A model generated the notes under the pieces. The model saw only the letters and a list, made by a program, of their open reading frames with translations, was not told the origin of the DNA and did not search any database. Positions 1-8,298 of a stretch of DNA of 62,625 nucleotides are shown here, in pieces. The DNA comes from Halomonas rhizosphaerae (GTDB lineage Bacteria > Pseudomonadota > Gammaproteobacteria > Pseudomonadales > Halomonadaceae): the NCBI RefSeq assembly GCF_030010555.1, contig NZ_JASCQP010000009.1:1-62625 (forward strand), given 5' to 3'. Every line of letters begins with the position of its first letter. The stretch's first letter is position 1. A program made the position numbers and the translations under genes.

Positions 1-464
1 AGATAGGCATTCTCCGCCCGCAGATATGCCAGCTCCTCGAGCAGCTCCTCATGGGAGCGCTCACCATCGGAGGGAGGCTCGGGCGGTGGAGATGGGGGCT
101 TCTGGGGCATCGGGCGGCGTCCCGTACGTTTCGGTTCCAAGGCGATTAGGCCACCACTATGGTACTGGCGCTCCCATCTGCCAATAGCGCCAGCGGCACG
201 GATATCAAACAGGGCCTCGGTCTGCCGGATCGACAAGCCGTCGCGCCACATCCTTTCCAGCACCTCGCGCTTGAACGCTGGGCTGTAGTGACGGCGTGTC
301 TGGCACAATCCTGAAGGCCCATGCTGCCGGTACTGCTCCACCCATCGCCTGACCATGGAATAGTCCAGACCAAAGTGGTGGGCGACCACTTCTAGGCCGA
401 CATCCCCATCCAGGTATTGCTGCACCACTTGCAACTTAAAGTGGTCGCTGTACTGGTTCCTCAT
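1..464 (-). CDS. IS3-family transposase OrfA (partial, C-terminus outside window)
   Basis: OrfA is the DNA-binding half of the IS3 transposase, normally joined to the OrfB integrase by a programmed -1 frameshift. From the ATG at 464 the frame runs open for 154 codons to the window edge, starting MRNQYSDHFKLQVVQQYLDG. Two helix-turn-helix segments are visible, one around residues 20-45 (VGLEVVAHHFGLDYSMVRRW) and one around 75-100 (LSIRQTEALFDIRAAGAIGRW). A proline-rich linker follows, then a leucine-rich stretch ending EELLEELAYLRAENAYL that is typical of the OrfA dimerisation zipper. No frameshift or stop appears in the visible part, so it looks intact. Family IS150 OrfA proteins are about 170 residues, so only a short tail is missing. 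Confidence 0.85.
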   Translation of the reverse strand, partial: MRNQYSDHFKLQVVQQYLDGDVGLEVVAHHFGLDYSMVRRWVEQYRQHGPSGLCQTRRHYSPAFKREVLERMWRDGLSIRQTEALFDIRAAGAIGRWERQYHSGGLIALEPKRTGRRPMPQKPPSPPPEPPSDGERSHEELLEELAYLRAENAY

Positions 465-515
465 AGAAACACCCCGAAGGTTGAATTGGGTGTCCAACTT
501 TCGGGGTGCAGTTCA
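1..515 (-). mobile_element. IS3-family (IS150-like) insertion sequence, left end, cut by window edge
   Basis: The element enters from the left edge and ends at about 515. Read on the minus strand, its terminus begins TGAACTGCACCCCGAAAGTT, which has the form of IS150-group ends (TGTACTGCACCC...). An orfA transposase gene starts about 50 bp inside this end. The orfB half, the right inverted repeat and the second target-site copy lie outside the window, so completeness cannot be judged. The element sits just beyond the 3' end of the IclR-family gene without interrupting it. Confidence 0.85.
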
Positions 516-557
516 CAAGGCCGGGCGCTGTCGTGTCGGTCAGGGGCAGGGCGGCGG

Positions 558-1382
558 TCAGGCCGTCGGGACCTTGCCGCCTAACCGCGCGGTGATCTCG
601 GCGGCGGTGTCGCGCACCAGGGCACCCAGCTCGGCCAGCCGCGCCTCGGGGATGCGGGCCTTGGGGCCGGAGACCGAGATGGCGGCCAGCGGGGTGCCGT
701 GCTCGTCGTGGATGCAGGCGGCCACGCACTGCAGGCCGATGGCGTGCTCCTCCCGATCGCAGGCGAAGCCCTGGCGGCGGATCTCGGCCAGTCCCTCCCT
801 CAGCGACTCGGGGGTATGCAGGGTGTTCTCGGTGACGCGCGCCAGGCCCCGCTCGTCGAGGATGCGCTCGAACTCGTCGTCCGGCAGCCAGGCCATCAGC
901 GCCTTGCCGACGCCCGAGGCGTGAAGCGGGGCCCGGGAGCCGAGCCGGGTGATCATGCGCATCATCTGCGGCGACTCGCTCTGGGCCAGGAAGACCGCGG
1001 TGCCGTCGTCGCGCACGCCGAGGTTGGCCGTCTCGCCGGTCTGGACGGTGAGGCGACGCAGGAAGGGGCGGCTGGTGCCGACGAAGTCGCGGGCCTCGAG
1101 GAAGCTGTTGCCGATGCGGAAGGTCTTGACGTCGATCTTCCACACGCCGAGCTCGCTGTCCTGGGCGACGAACCCCTGGCTCTGCAGGGCCTGCAGCAGC
1201 CGGTGGGTAGTGGAGGGGGCGAGCTCCGCCTGCTCGGCCACCTCGGAGAGGGCCAGGCCGCCGGGGCTGGCCGCCAGGCGCTCGAGCAGGTTGAGCCCGC
1301 GCACCAGCGACTGGCTGTGGCCGCTGGTGCTCTTGCCCGACCCGGCGGGCCGTCCCGCTGTCCTGCGCTTGCCTTCGCTCAC
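558..1382 (-). CDS. IclR-family transcriptional regulator
   Basis: This is a 274-residue one-component regulator. A winged helix-turn-helix occupies about residues 25-90 (LSEVAEQAELAPSTTHRLLQ as recognition region), and the IclR effector-binding domain follows to the end, including the usual CDREEHAIGLQCVAA segment. The reading frame extends upstream, but the GTG at 1382 is preferred because AGGAGG lies 8-9 nt before it and homology starts there. The family binds small organic acids such as glyoxylate, pyruvate or aromatic acids. Upstream, at 1453-1467, is a palindrome of the IclR-operator type, suggesting autoregulation; the same palindrome precedes glcB at 25405. The upstream gene on the same strand is the ECHDC3-like gene. 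The effector is inferred, not shown. Confidence 0.9.
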   Translation of the reverse strand: MSEGKRRTAGRPAGSGKSTSGHSQSLVRGLNLLERLAASPGGLALSEVAEQAELAPSTTHRLLQALQSQGFVAQDSELGVWKIDVKTFRIGNSFLEARDFVGTSRPFLRRLTVQTGETANLGVRDDGTAVFLAQSESPQMMRMITRLGSRAPLHASGVGKALMAWLPDDEFERILDERGLARVTENTLHTPESLREGLAEIRRQGFACDREEHAIGLQCVAACIHDEHGTPLAAISVSGPKARIPEARLAELGALVRDTAAEITARLGGKVPTA

Positions 1383-1452
1383 CCGGATTGTCCTCCTGCC
1401 GCATTCTCTCGAGGCCACAGGATACCGTGTCAGCTGGGCGCTGTCGCGGTTG

Positions 1453-1467
1453 CGGAAATGGCTTCCA
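1453..1467. promoter_or_regulatory. Putative IclR-type operator upstream of the IclR-family gene
   Basis: The sequence CGGAAATGGCTTCCA has GGAA and TTCC arms around a 5-nt centre. It differs at one outer base from the TGGAA-N5-TTCCA form typical of IclR-family sites and found also before glcB in this window. It lies 70-85 nt upstream of the GTG start of the IclR-family gene, where an autoregulatory site would be expected. Confidence 0.5.
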
Positions 1468-1488
1468 TCCAGCGATGACGTCGCGATC

Positions 1489-2274
1489 TCAGCGATGTCG
1501 CCACTCGGGCGGGCGCTTCTCGATGAAGGCGTCGATCCCCTCGCCCGCATCCTCGGCCATCATGTTGCAGGCCATCACCTCGCCGGCATAGGCGTACGCC
1601 TCGTCCAGCGGCATGGCGAGCTGGCGGTGGAACATGGCCTTGCCGGTGCGCACCGCGACCGCGCTCTTGGCGCAGATGCTGGCGGTTAGCGCGCCCACCG
1701 CCTCGTCGAGGGCCTCGTCGTCGGCGACCCGGTTGACCAGCCCCCAGTCGCGGGCCTGGTCGGCGTCGATGAACTCGCCGGTGAAGAGCATCTCCATGGC
1801 TCGCTTGCGGCCGACATTGCGTGAGAGTGCCACCGCCGGGGTGGAGCAGAACAGCCCGGCATTGATGCCCGAGACGGCGAAACGTGCCGAGCGTGCCGCC
1901 ACGGCCAGGTCACAGCTGGCCACCAGCTGGCAGCCCGCGGCCGTGGCGATGCCCTGCACCCGGGCGATCACAGGCACCGGCAGGTCGACGATGGCCTGCA
2001 TCAGGGCCCCGCAGCGCGCGAAGAGCTGCTGGTAGTAGGCCTCGTCGGGGTTGGCACGCATCTGCTTGAGGTCGTGACCGGCACAGAAGGCGCGGCCCTC
2101 GGCGGCGATCACCACGCAGCGCACATGCGCGTCGTCGGCCACGCGGTCGAGCTCGCCGCCCAATGCCTCGAGCATCTCCTCGGAGAGTGCGTTGAAGTGC
2201 GTCGGCCGGTTCAGCGTCAGGGTGGTCACGCCGTCGAGATCGTGGCGGCGTACCAGGGGGCTGTCATCCTGCAT
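1489..2274 (-). CDS. ECHDC3-like enoyl-CoA hydratase/isomerase family protein
   Basis: This 261-residue crotonase-fold protein keeps the oxyanion-hole segments GRAFCAGHDL (about residues 60-70) and GIATAAGCQLVASCDLAVA (about 108-127). In canonical hydratases the two catalytic glutamates fall in GGGCE and PE. Here those positions read AAGCQ and SG, so both acids are missing. The pattern AAGCQLVASCD followed by INAGLFCSTPAVALSR is that of the mitochondrial ECHDC3 group, whose reaction is not established. The ATG at 2274 is preferred over the much longer open frame because homology begins there. It is transcribed towards the IclR-family gene and diverges from the PLP-enzyme gene at 2374. Calling it a true hydratase would overstate the evidence. 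Confidence 0.85.
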   Translation of the reverse strand: MQDDSPLVRRHDLDGVTTLTLNRPTHFNALSEEMLEALGGELDRVADDAHVRCVVIAAEGRAFCAGHDLKQMRANPDEAYYQQLFARCGALMQAIVDLPVPVIARVQGIATAAGCQLVASCDLAVAARSARFAVSGINAGLFCSTPAVALSRNVGRKRAMEMLFTGEFIDADQARDWGLVNRVADDEALDEAVGALTASICAKSAVAVRTGKAMFHRQLAMPLDEAYAYAGEVMACNMMAEDAGEGIDAFIEKRPPEWRHR

Positions 2275-2373
2275 CGTGGGGACTCCGGTGGAAGGAAGAG
2301 CCTCCAGCCTAGCGCCCCGGGCAGCGCTTTCGTTAGGCTTGCGACCAAAGACGGTCCCTGGCGAGGAGTGCCC

Positions 2374-3639
2374 ATGAGCGACGTTTCCCCCGAGTCCACC
2401 GCCTTCCTGGCGGACCCCACCCGCACAGAGCACAAGGGGGTGCCCGAGACCGGCCTGCGCCTGCTGGCGGACGTGAGCCTGCCGGCGGCGGTGTTGCACG
2501 AGGCATCGCTGGCCCACAACCTGGGCTGGATGCAGGCCTTCTGCGACGACCACGGCGCCTTGCTGGCGCCCCATGGCAAGACCACCATGGCCCCGGCGCT
2601 CTTTCGCCGCCAGCTGGAAAGCGGCGCCTGGGCTATCACCCTGGCCACCGCTCCCCAGTGCCGGGCCGCCTTCGCTCATGGCGCGACGCGCCTGCTGCTG
2701 GCCAACCAGCTGGTGGGGCGGGCCAACATGGCCATCGTGGCGGACCTGCTCGAGGCTGGTGCCGAGCTCTGGTGCCTGGTGGACTCCGCCGACAACGCCC
2801 GTGAGCTGGACGCCTTCTTCGCCGGGCGTGGCCTGCGCCTGCCGGTGCTGATCGAGCGGGGGGTGCCGGGCGGGCGCTGTGGCTGTCGCGGCCGCGAGGA
2901 GGTGCTGGCGCTGGCCGACGTGGTCCACGAAGCGGCCGGCCTCGAGCTGTCCGGCGTGGAGGGCTACGAGGGCCTGGTCCAGGCCGAGGCGGAGGCGTCT
3001 CCGGAGGCGGCGGTGGCGGCCTATGCGGCCGACCTGGTCGACACCCTCACCGCCCTGCAGCGGGCCGGCCGACTGGCGGTGGCGCGGCCGCTGGTCACCG
3101 CCTCCGGGTCCGCCTGGCACGACATCGTCGCCGAGGCCTTCCGCGATGCCGGGCTGGACGGCCGGGTCCGAAGGGTGATGCGTCCCGGCTGCTACGTGAC
3201 ACACGACCACGGGCTCTACGGCGAGGCCCAGGCCCGGGTGCTGGGGCGTCGGCCGACCCTCGGCGAGGGGCTGCGCCCGGCCCTGGAGGTCGTCGCCCAG
3301 GTGCAGTCGCTGCCGGAGCCGGGGCTGGCCATCGTCGCCATGGGGCGTCGCGATGTCGGCGGCGACCGCCTGCCGCTGGCGCTGCGCCGCTATCGCGAGG
3401 GCGGGACGGCGGACCGGACATTGTCGGTCGAAGGCTGGCGGGTGGAGAAGCTCATGGACCAGCACGCCTTCGTGCGCCTGCCCGAGGTGGCGGGCGACAG
3501 GCGTGTAGGCGACGTGCGTGTGGGCGACATCGTCGCCTTCGGCATCTCCCATCCCTGCCTGACCTTCGACAAGTGGCGGCGCCTGTGTCGGGTCGACGCG
3601 TCGCTGGCGGTGGTCGAGGTCCTCGAGACCTGCTTCTGA
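2374..3639 (+). CDS. Fold-type III PLP enzyme (D-threonine aldolase / D-serine dehydratase-like amino acid deaminase)
   Basis: The protein has 421 residues: an alanine-racemase-like TIM barrel, then a C-terminal D-serine-dehydratase-like domain. The PLP lysine is K69 in APHGKTTMAP. Near residue 393 the motif HPCLTFDKW matches the His-x-Cys zinc ligands of eukaryotic-type D-serine dehydratases and metal-dependent D-threonine aldolases. The ATG at 2374 follows GAGGAG at 2363-2367. It is divergent from the ECHDC3-like gene and 1 kb from the IclR-family regulator. Family members act on D-serine, D-threonine or D-threo-3-hydroxyaspartate, giving oxoacid plus ammonia or glycine plus aldehyde; the sequence alone does not decide which. 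Confidence 0.85.
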   Translation: MSDVSPESTAFLADPTRTEHKGVPETGLRLLADVSLPAAVLHEASLAHNLGWMQAFCDDHGALLAPHGKTTMAPALFRRQLESGAWAITLATAPQCRAAFAHGATRLLLANQLVGRANMAIVADLLEAGAELWCLVDSADNARELDAFFAGRGLRLPVLIERGVPGGRCGCRGREEVLALADVVHEAAGLELSGVEGYEGLVQAEAEASPEAAVAAYAADLVDTLTALQRAGRLAVARPLVTASGSAWHDIVAEAFRDAGLDGRVRRVMRPGCYVTHDHGLYGEAQARVLGRRPTLGEGLRPALEVVAQVQSLPEPGLAIVAMGRRDVGGDRLPLALRRYREGGTADRTLSVEGWRVEKLMDQHAFVRLPEVAGDRRVGDVRVGDIVAFGISHPCLTFDKWRRLCRVDASLAVVEVLETCF

Positions 3640-3656
3640 CCCACAGCGCACGATGC

Positions 3657-3681
3657 CCCGCCGCCTCGACGAGGTGGCGGG
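3657..3681. terminator. Hairpin between convergent genes
   Basis: An imperfect inverted repeat (CCCGCC-g-CCTC-gac-GAGG-t-GGCGGG) sits between the convergent PLP-enzyme and permease genes. Neither side carries a clear U tract, so it may be a weak or Rho-assisted bidirectional terminator. Confidence 0.4.
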
Positions 3682-3696
3682 ACGGGCTCGTCGACC

Positions 3697-5040
3697 TCAG
3701 ACGTCGCTGCGGAAGGGACGCTCCTCGTGGGGCAGGATCAGGTTGAGGACGATGGCGCAGAGCGCGCCGGGAATCAGCCCCGACTCGATGATCGCCTGGA
3801 GGTTGTCGGAGAGGTCGGCGTAGAGCCCCTCCTGGGCCGGCAGGCCGATGGCCGCCGACAGCGAGACCCCGATGATCACCATGTTGCGCTTGTTGAAGCT
3901 GATGTGGGAGAGCATCTTGATGCCGGCGCTGGCGATCATGCCGAACATGATCACCACCGCCCCGCCGAGCACCGCATTGGGGATGCTGGAGACGATGGCG
4001 CCGAGCTTGGGCAGCAGGCCGGCGATGACCAGGAAGCCGCCGCCGATGGCCACCACGTAGCGGCTGACCACGCCGGTCAGCGCCACCATGCCGACGTTCT
4101 GGCTGAAGCTGATCTGGGGGAAGGCATTGAAGATGGCGGCGAAGACGCTGGCCAGGCCGTCGGCCATCACCCCGCCGGAGAGCTCCTTCGGAGTGGGCGC
4201 GCGATCCAGCCCCCCGGCGGTGGTGCCGGCGATGTCACCGATCGACTCGGCGCAGGTCACCACGGCCAGCAGCACCACCGGCAGCACGGCGGCCCAGTGG
4301 AACTCCAGGCCGATGGCCAGCGGCGTGGGCAGCGAGAGCCAGGCGGCGCCGCCGATGGCGGAGAAGTCCACCAGGCCGAAGGCCGTGGCCGCGGCGTAGC
4401 CGACCAGCAGGCCGATCAGCGGGGCCGCCTCCGACCAGATGCCGCGACCGAACTGGTGCAGGCCCAGGGTGATGACCAGCACCAGCCCCGCCAGCAGCAG
4501 GTGGTGCGAGGCCCCGAAATCCTCGGCGCCGAAGCCGCCGCCGACATAGGCCAGGCCCACCGGCATCAGCAGGGTGCCGAGCATGATCACGAAGGTGCCG
4601 GTGACCACCGGCGGGAAGAGGAAGCGGAACCAGGGCAGGAAGAGCCCCACCAGGGCCATGGCGACCCCGCCGCACAGTGCCGCGCCCAGGGCCGCCGGCA
4701 GCCCCATGCCCACGGCGATGGGGATCAGCACCGGCACGAAGCCGAAGCTGGTGCCCATGACGATGGGCAGGCGGGCCCCGATGGGACCGAGCCCCAGGGA
4801 CTGCACCAGGGTCGCCACCCCGGCCACGAACATGGCGGCCTGGATCATGAAGGTGGTCTGCTCCGCGGAAAGGTCCGCGGCACCGGCGATGATGATGGGC
4901 ACGGTGACGTTGCCGACGAACATCGCCAGCACGTGCTGCAGTCCCAGGGGGATGGCGCGCCCCAGGGGCGGCATGGCATCGACGTCCTGGGTGCTGCGCA
5001 CCCGGTGCTCCGTGGTTGCGGCGCTGGACTCAGTGGTCAT
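3697..5040 (-). CDS. NCS2-family xanthine/uracil (purine) permease
   Basis: This is a 447-residue polytopic inner-membrane protein with about 12-14 hydrophobic segments. The NAT/NCS2 signature appears as QNVGMVALTG at residues 314-323, and the conserved acidic motif of TM8 is seen in AESIGD at about 264-269. The family imports xanthine, urate or uracil with protons or sodium. It lies 60 bp downstream of the 8-oxoguanine deaminase gene on the same strand, which favours a purine substrate. The start is supported by AGGAG 8 nt upstream of the ATG at 5040. Xanthine or urate is the likely substrate, but this is inferred from context. Confidence 0.9.
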   Translation of the reverse strand: MTTESSAATTEHRVRSTQDVDAMPPLGRAIPLGLQHVLAMFVGNVTVPIIIAGAADLSAEQTTFMIQAAMFVAGVATLVQSLGLGPIGARLPIVMGTSFGFVPVLIPIAVGMGLPAALGAALCGGVAMALVGLFLPWFRFLFPPVVTGTFVIMLGTLLMPVGLAYVGGGFGAEDFGASHHLLLAGLVLVITLGLHQFGRGIWSEAAPLIGLLVGYAAATAFGLVDFSAIGGAAWLSLPTPLAIGLEFHWAAVLPVVLLAVVTCAESIGDIAGTTAGGLDRAPTPKELSGGVMADGLASVFAAIFNAFPQISFSQNVGMVALTGVVSRYVVAIGGGFLVIAGLLPKLGAIVSSIPNAVLGGAVVIMFGMIASAGIKMLSHISFNKRNMVIIGVSLSAAIGLPAQEGLYADLSDNLQAIIESGLIPGALCAIVLNLILPHEERPFRSDV

Positions 5041-5100
5041 GGGGTGTCTCCTGTTGTCGTTGTTGGAGGTGGTTGAGAACAGAGGGAAACGGGAAGGGAA

Positions 5101-6456
5101 TCAGAGCGACCCACGCAGCTCGCTGGCGGCCTGGTCATGCCGGGCCAGCAGGGCATCGAGGTCGACCTCCCGTGGCCGGCCATCGATCAGGCGCCAGCGC
5201 CCGGCGACCATCACCCGGTCGGCGCGGTGGGCTCCGCACAGCAGCAGGGCCGCGACCGGGTTCTCGGCGCCGGAGAAGCGGGCCTCGTCCAGCCGGAACA
5301 GCGCCAGGTCGGCCTGCTGGCCGGGCGCCAGCCCGCCGATGTCGGTGCGCCCCAGGCAGGCCGCCGAGCCGCGGGTGGCCCAGCGGATCACGTCGTCGTG
5401 GGACACCCGGCTCGGCGAGTAGCGCAGCCGGCCCAGCAGCAGGGCCTGGCGCATCTCCTCGGCCAGGTTGGAGTGATCATTGGAGGCCGAGCCGTCCACC
5501 GCCAGGCCCACCGGGCAGCCGGCGGCCTCGAGCTCCAGGGTGCGGCACATGCCGGAGCCCAGCACCATGTTGGACGACGGGCAGTGGGCGATGCCGGTGC
5601 CGGCCTGCCCCAGGCGAGCGATTTCGGGGTCGGTGAAGTGGATGCCATGGGCCAGCCAGGTGCGCGGCCCCAGCCAGCCGGTGGCCTCCAGGTAGTCCAG
5701 CGGGCGCATGCCGAAGAGCCGCTGGCAGTAGGCCGTCTCGTCCTCGGTCTCGGCCAGGTGGGTGTGCAGGCGCACGTCCTTTTCCTCGGCCAGTCGGGCG
5801 CTCTCCTGCATCAGCTCGCGGCTCACCGAGAAAGGCGAGCAGGGGGCCAGGGCGATGGTGGTCATGGCGCCGTCGCCACGCTGGTGGTGGGCGTCGATGA
5901 GCCGGCTGCTCTCGTCGAGGATGGTGGCCTCGTCCTGCACCACCGACTGGGGCGGCAGGCCGCCATCGTCGCGGCCCACGCTCATCGAACCCCGGGTCAG
6001 GGCGGCACGCACACCGAGGCGGCGGGCGGTCTCCACCTGGACGTCGATGGCGCTCTCCAGCGCGCCGGAGAAGACGTAGTGGTGGTCTGCCACGGTGGTG
6101 CAGCCGGACATCAGCAGCTCGACCATGGCGAGTTCGCTGGCGAGTGCCAGCTGGCGCTCGGTGAGGTTGGCCCAGACGTCATAGAGGGTCGTCAGCCAGG
6201 GGAAGAGTTCCTTGTTCAGGGCCGGCGAGTAGGCCCGGGTCAGGGTCTGGTAGAAGTGATGATGGGTATTCACCAGCCCCGGTAACAGCACATGCGCCGA
6301 GGCGTCGAAGACCTCATCCACCGGCGTTGTCGGTGCGGCACCAGCGGGCACCGCTTCCACGATACGTCCTCCCTGAATCACCACGCCGCCGGCGGCGTGC
6401 GCATCGCTGCAGGCGAGCGGCCGGCGGATCCACAGGGTCGGGTTGGGCTGGGGCAT
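5101..6456 (-). CDS. 8-oxoguanine deaminase (amidohydrolase superfamily)
   Basis: This 451-residue TIM-barrel metal hydrolase resembles Pseudomonas aeruginosa PA0142, which deaminates 8-oxoguanine to urate. Metal-binding and catalytic motifs are visible: the early HHH cluster in VNTHHHFYQ (about residues 61-69), HTHLAET (about 235-241), AHGIHF (about 266-271) and the late Asp in VDGSASND (about 317-324). GGGAGG precedes the ATG at 6456. The downstream NCS2 permease is probably in the same transcription unit. Related triazine and cytosine deaminases share the fold, but length and motif order fit 8-oxoguanine deaminase best. Confidence 0.87.
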   Translation of the reverse strand: MPQPNPTLWIRRPLACSDAHAAGGVVIQGGRIVEAVPAGAAPTTPVDEVFDASAHVLLPGLVNTHHHFYQTLTRAYSPALNKELFPWLTTLYDVWANLTERQLALASELAMVELLMSGCTTVADHHYVFSGALESAIDVQVETARRLGVRAALTRGSMSVGRDDGGLPPQSVVQDEATILDESSRLIDAHHQRGDGAMTTIALAPCSPFSVSRELMQESARLAEEKDVRLHTHLAETEDETAYCQRLFGMRPLDYLEATGWLGPRTWLAHGIHFTDPEIARLGQAGTGIAHCPSSNMVLGSGMCRTLELEAAGCPVGLAVDGSASNDHSNLAEEMRQALLLGRLRYSPSRVSHDDVIRWATRGSAACLGRTDIGGLAPGQQADLALFRLDEARFSGAENPVAALLLCGAHRADRVMVAGRWRLIDGRPREVDLDALLARHDQAASELRGSL

Positions 6457-6798
6457 GTTGTCCTCCCGGTGGGCCGTCGAGCGGCCGCTGAATGGACAAA
6501 GGGTTACCCAAGCATGGCCGGGCAGCGGCGTCTTGGTTCAGGTGCCTTCGACATCATGTGTGTACTTACGGTGTCAGCCAATGCACGGCATATATTGTGT
6601 ACAAAATGGGAGGCTTCGGGACAACTGTCAAGACCGTGATACTCAACGCTCCTCCGCTCGAGAGCGGACCGGTTGGCATGGTCTTGTCAGGAGGGGAAGG
6701 CGTGCAGGAAAGCAAGCCTGCTGCGGGCACCCCATGCATGAAAAAAGAGCCGCCGCGTCATCGACGCGGCGGCTCCGGTCTGCCGGAATGAGACGGGG
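6457..6798. other. Non-coding stretch upstream of the 8-oxoguanine deaminase gene
   Basis: These 342 bp contain no gene that I can support. The half nearer 6456 should hold the promoter of the deaminase-permease unit. It contains the word TGTGTAC at 6559-6565 and again at 6596-6602; the second copy is part of TTGTGTACAA, whose arms (TTGT and ACAA) resemble GntR/FadR-type half sites. The other end holds the serA terminator at 6741-6775. Confidence 0.5.
6741..6775 (-). terminator. Intrinsic terminator of serA
   Basis: A perfect 13-bp stem (GAGCCGCCGCGTC pairing with GACGCGGCGGCTC, 3-nt loop) at 6747-6775 is followed on the minus strand by six Ts (6746-6741). It lies 24 bp beyond the serA stop codon. 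Confidence 0.9.
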
Positions 6799-8049
6799 TC
6801 AGTCGGCGTAGCGGCTCTCGGAGTAGAGCACCCGCACGCGCAGGGTCTGCTTCACCTGGCGCAGGGCCTCCAGCGCCCGCGAGCCGTAGGCCTTGTCCAC
6901 GTCGATGACCACGTAGCCGATGCGCTCGTTGGTCTGCAGGTACTGGCCGAGGATGTTGATGTCGTTCTCGGAGAGCACGCGGTTGATCTCTGAGAGGACC
7001 CCGGGCACGTTCTCGTGGATGTGCAGCAGGCGGTGCTTGCCCGGGTGGGCCGGCAGGGCCACCTCGGGGAAGTTAACCGAGCTGACGGTGGTGCCGTTGT
7101 CGGAGTAGGTGACCAGCTTCTCGGAGACCTCGATGCCGATGTTCTCCTGGGCCTCGAGGGTGGAGCCGCCGATGTGCGGGGTGAGGATGACGTTGGCCAG
7201 GCCGCGTAGCGGGCTCTCGAACTCCTCGTCATTGCCCTTGGGCTCCACCGGGAAGACGTCGATGGCGGCGCCGTTGAGGCGGCCGGCCTTCAGGGCCTCG
7301 GCCAGGGCCTCGATCACCACCACGCTGCCGCGGGAGGCGTTGATCAGGATGCCGCCCGGCTTCATCAGGGCGATCTCGGCCTCACCGATCATCCAGCGGG
7401 TGGAGGGCAGGTCCGGCACGTGCAGGCTGACCACGTCGGCGCGGGCCAGCAGTTCCTCGAGGCTGGCCACCTGGCGGGCGTTGCCCATCGCCAGCTTGGT
7501 CACCACATCGTAGTAGATGACGTCGAAGCCCAGCGACTCGGCGAGCACCGAAAGCTGCGAACCGATGCTGCCATAGCCGATGATGCCCAGCGACTTGCCG
7601 CGCGCCTCGTGGGCGTTCTTCGCCGACTTCAGCCAGCCGCCCTGATGGGCGCGGGCGCTCTTCTCAGGGATGCCGCGCAGCAGCATGATCGCCTCGGCCA
7701 GCACCAGCTCCGCCACCGAGCGGGTGTTGGAGAAGGGGGCGTTGAAGACCGGGATGCCGCGCACCAGGGCGGCATCGAGATCCACCTGGTTGGTCCCGAT
7801 GCAGAAGCAGCCCACCGCCACCAGCTTCTCGGCCGCGTCGAAGACGCGCTCGTTGAGCTGGGTGCGCGAGCGGATGCCGATGAAGTGGACGTCGCGGATC
7901 CTCTCGATCAGCGTCGCCTCGTCCAGCGAGGTCGGCAGGTGCTCGATGTTGGTGTAACCGGCATTGAGTAGGTTGTCCACCGCGCTCTGGTGGACGCCCT
8001 CGAGCAGCAGGATCTTGATCTTGCTCTTGTCCAGGGACGTTTTGGCCAT
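6799..8049 (-). CDS. serA: D-3-phosphoglycerate dehydrogenase
   Basis: SerA oxidises 3-phosphoglycerate to 3-phosphohydroxypyruvate with NAD, the first step of serine synthesis. The 416-residue protein matches the E. coli-type length (about 410). The nucleotide-binding motif GIIGYGSIGS is at about residues 155-164. Catalytic regions include NASRGSVV and the late His in LTPHIGGST, and a C-terminal ACT domain (about 340-416) suits allosteric serine inhibition. The ATG at 8049 (MAKTSLDKSKIKILLLEG) is chosen over an in-frame upstream start because homology begins there. A strong terminator follows the stop, and the gene is divergent from xseB. Confidence 0.95.
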   Translation of the reverse strand: MAKTSLDKSKIKILLLEGVHQSAVDNLLNAGYTNIEHLPTSLDEATLIERIRDVHFIGIRSRTQLNERVFDAAEKLVAVGCFCIGTNQVDLDAALVRGIPVFNAPFSNTRSVAELVLAEAIMLLRGIPEKSARAHQGGWLKSAKNAHEARGKSLGIIGYGSIGSQLSVLAESLGFDVIYYDVVTKLAMGNARQVASLEELLARADVVSLHVPDLPSTRWMIGEAEIALMKPGGILINASRGSVVVIEALAEALKAGRLNGAAIDVFPVEPKGNDEEFESPLRGLANVILTPHIGGSTLEAQENIGIEVSEKLVTYSDNGTTVSSVNFPEVALPAHPGKHRLLHIHENVPGVLSEINRVLSENDINILGQYLQTNERIGYVVIDVDKAYGSRALEALRQVKQTLRVRVLYSESRYAD

Positions 8050-8257
8050 GGTCGATTCAACCCCTTCGTCGGCGCGCGCCGCATGCATGTGTCATGAAGA
8101 TGCTGAAGAGCCTGGGGCCCAAGGGCAGGCTCGAAACAGGGCCGATAGCTTACCACAGCCGCCATGAGCGAGGATGAAAATGCTAAGCGCCATGGATGAA
8201 TGGCATGCAAGTTGTCCGGGGGCCGGCCGGGGCAGACGACCCCCCGGGGAGAGCGTG

Positions 8258-8263
8258 TATACT
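8258..8263 (+). promoter_or_regulatory. Probable -10 box of xseB-ispA-dxs
   Basis: TATACT is followed by a GC-rich discriminator (GTCCGCCC). No good -35 is visible at the right distance. Transcription would begin at about 8270, which makes the ATG at 8272 nearly leaderless and favours the ATG at 8299 for xseB. Confidence 0.5.
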
Positions 8264-8298
8264 GTCCGCCCATGAACCAGCCACCAGCGAGAGAGGCG

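Noticed and set aside
436..1404. Long open frame antiparallel or offset to the IclR-family gene (and many similar long frames across the window)
   Set aside because: At this GC content long shadow frames are expected; they show Arg/Pro/Ala-rich compositions, no ribosome sites and no recognisable domains.
2290..2310. TGGA...TCCA palindrome upstream of the PLP-enzyme gene considered as a third IclR operator
   Set aside because: The spacing is 10 nt rather than 5-7 nt between TGGA arms, and the inner bases do not match.
6741..6775. The serA terminator stem considered as the end of a plus-strand RNA from the 6457-6740 region
   Set aside because: On the plus strand it is followed by CGGTCTGCC with no T tract, and no convincing plus-strand promoter precedes it.
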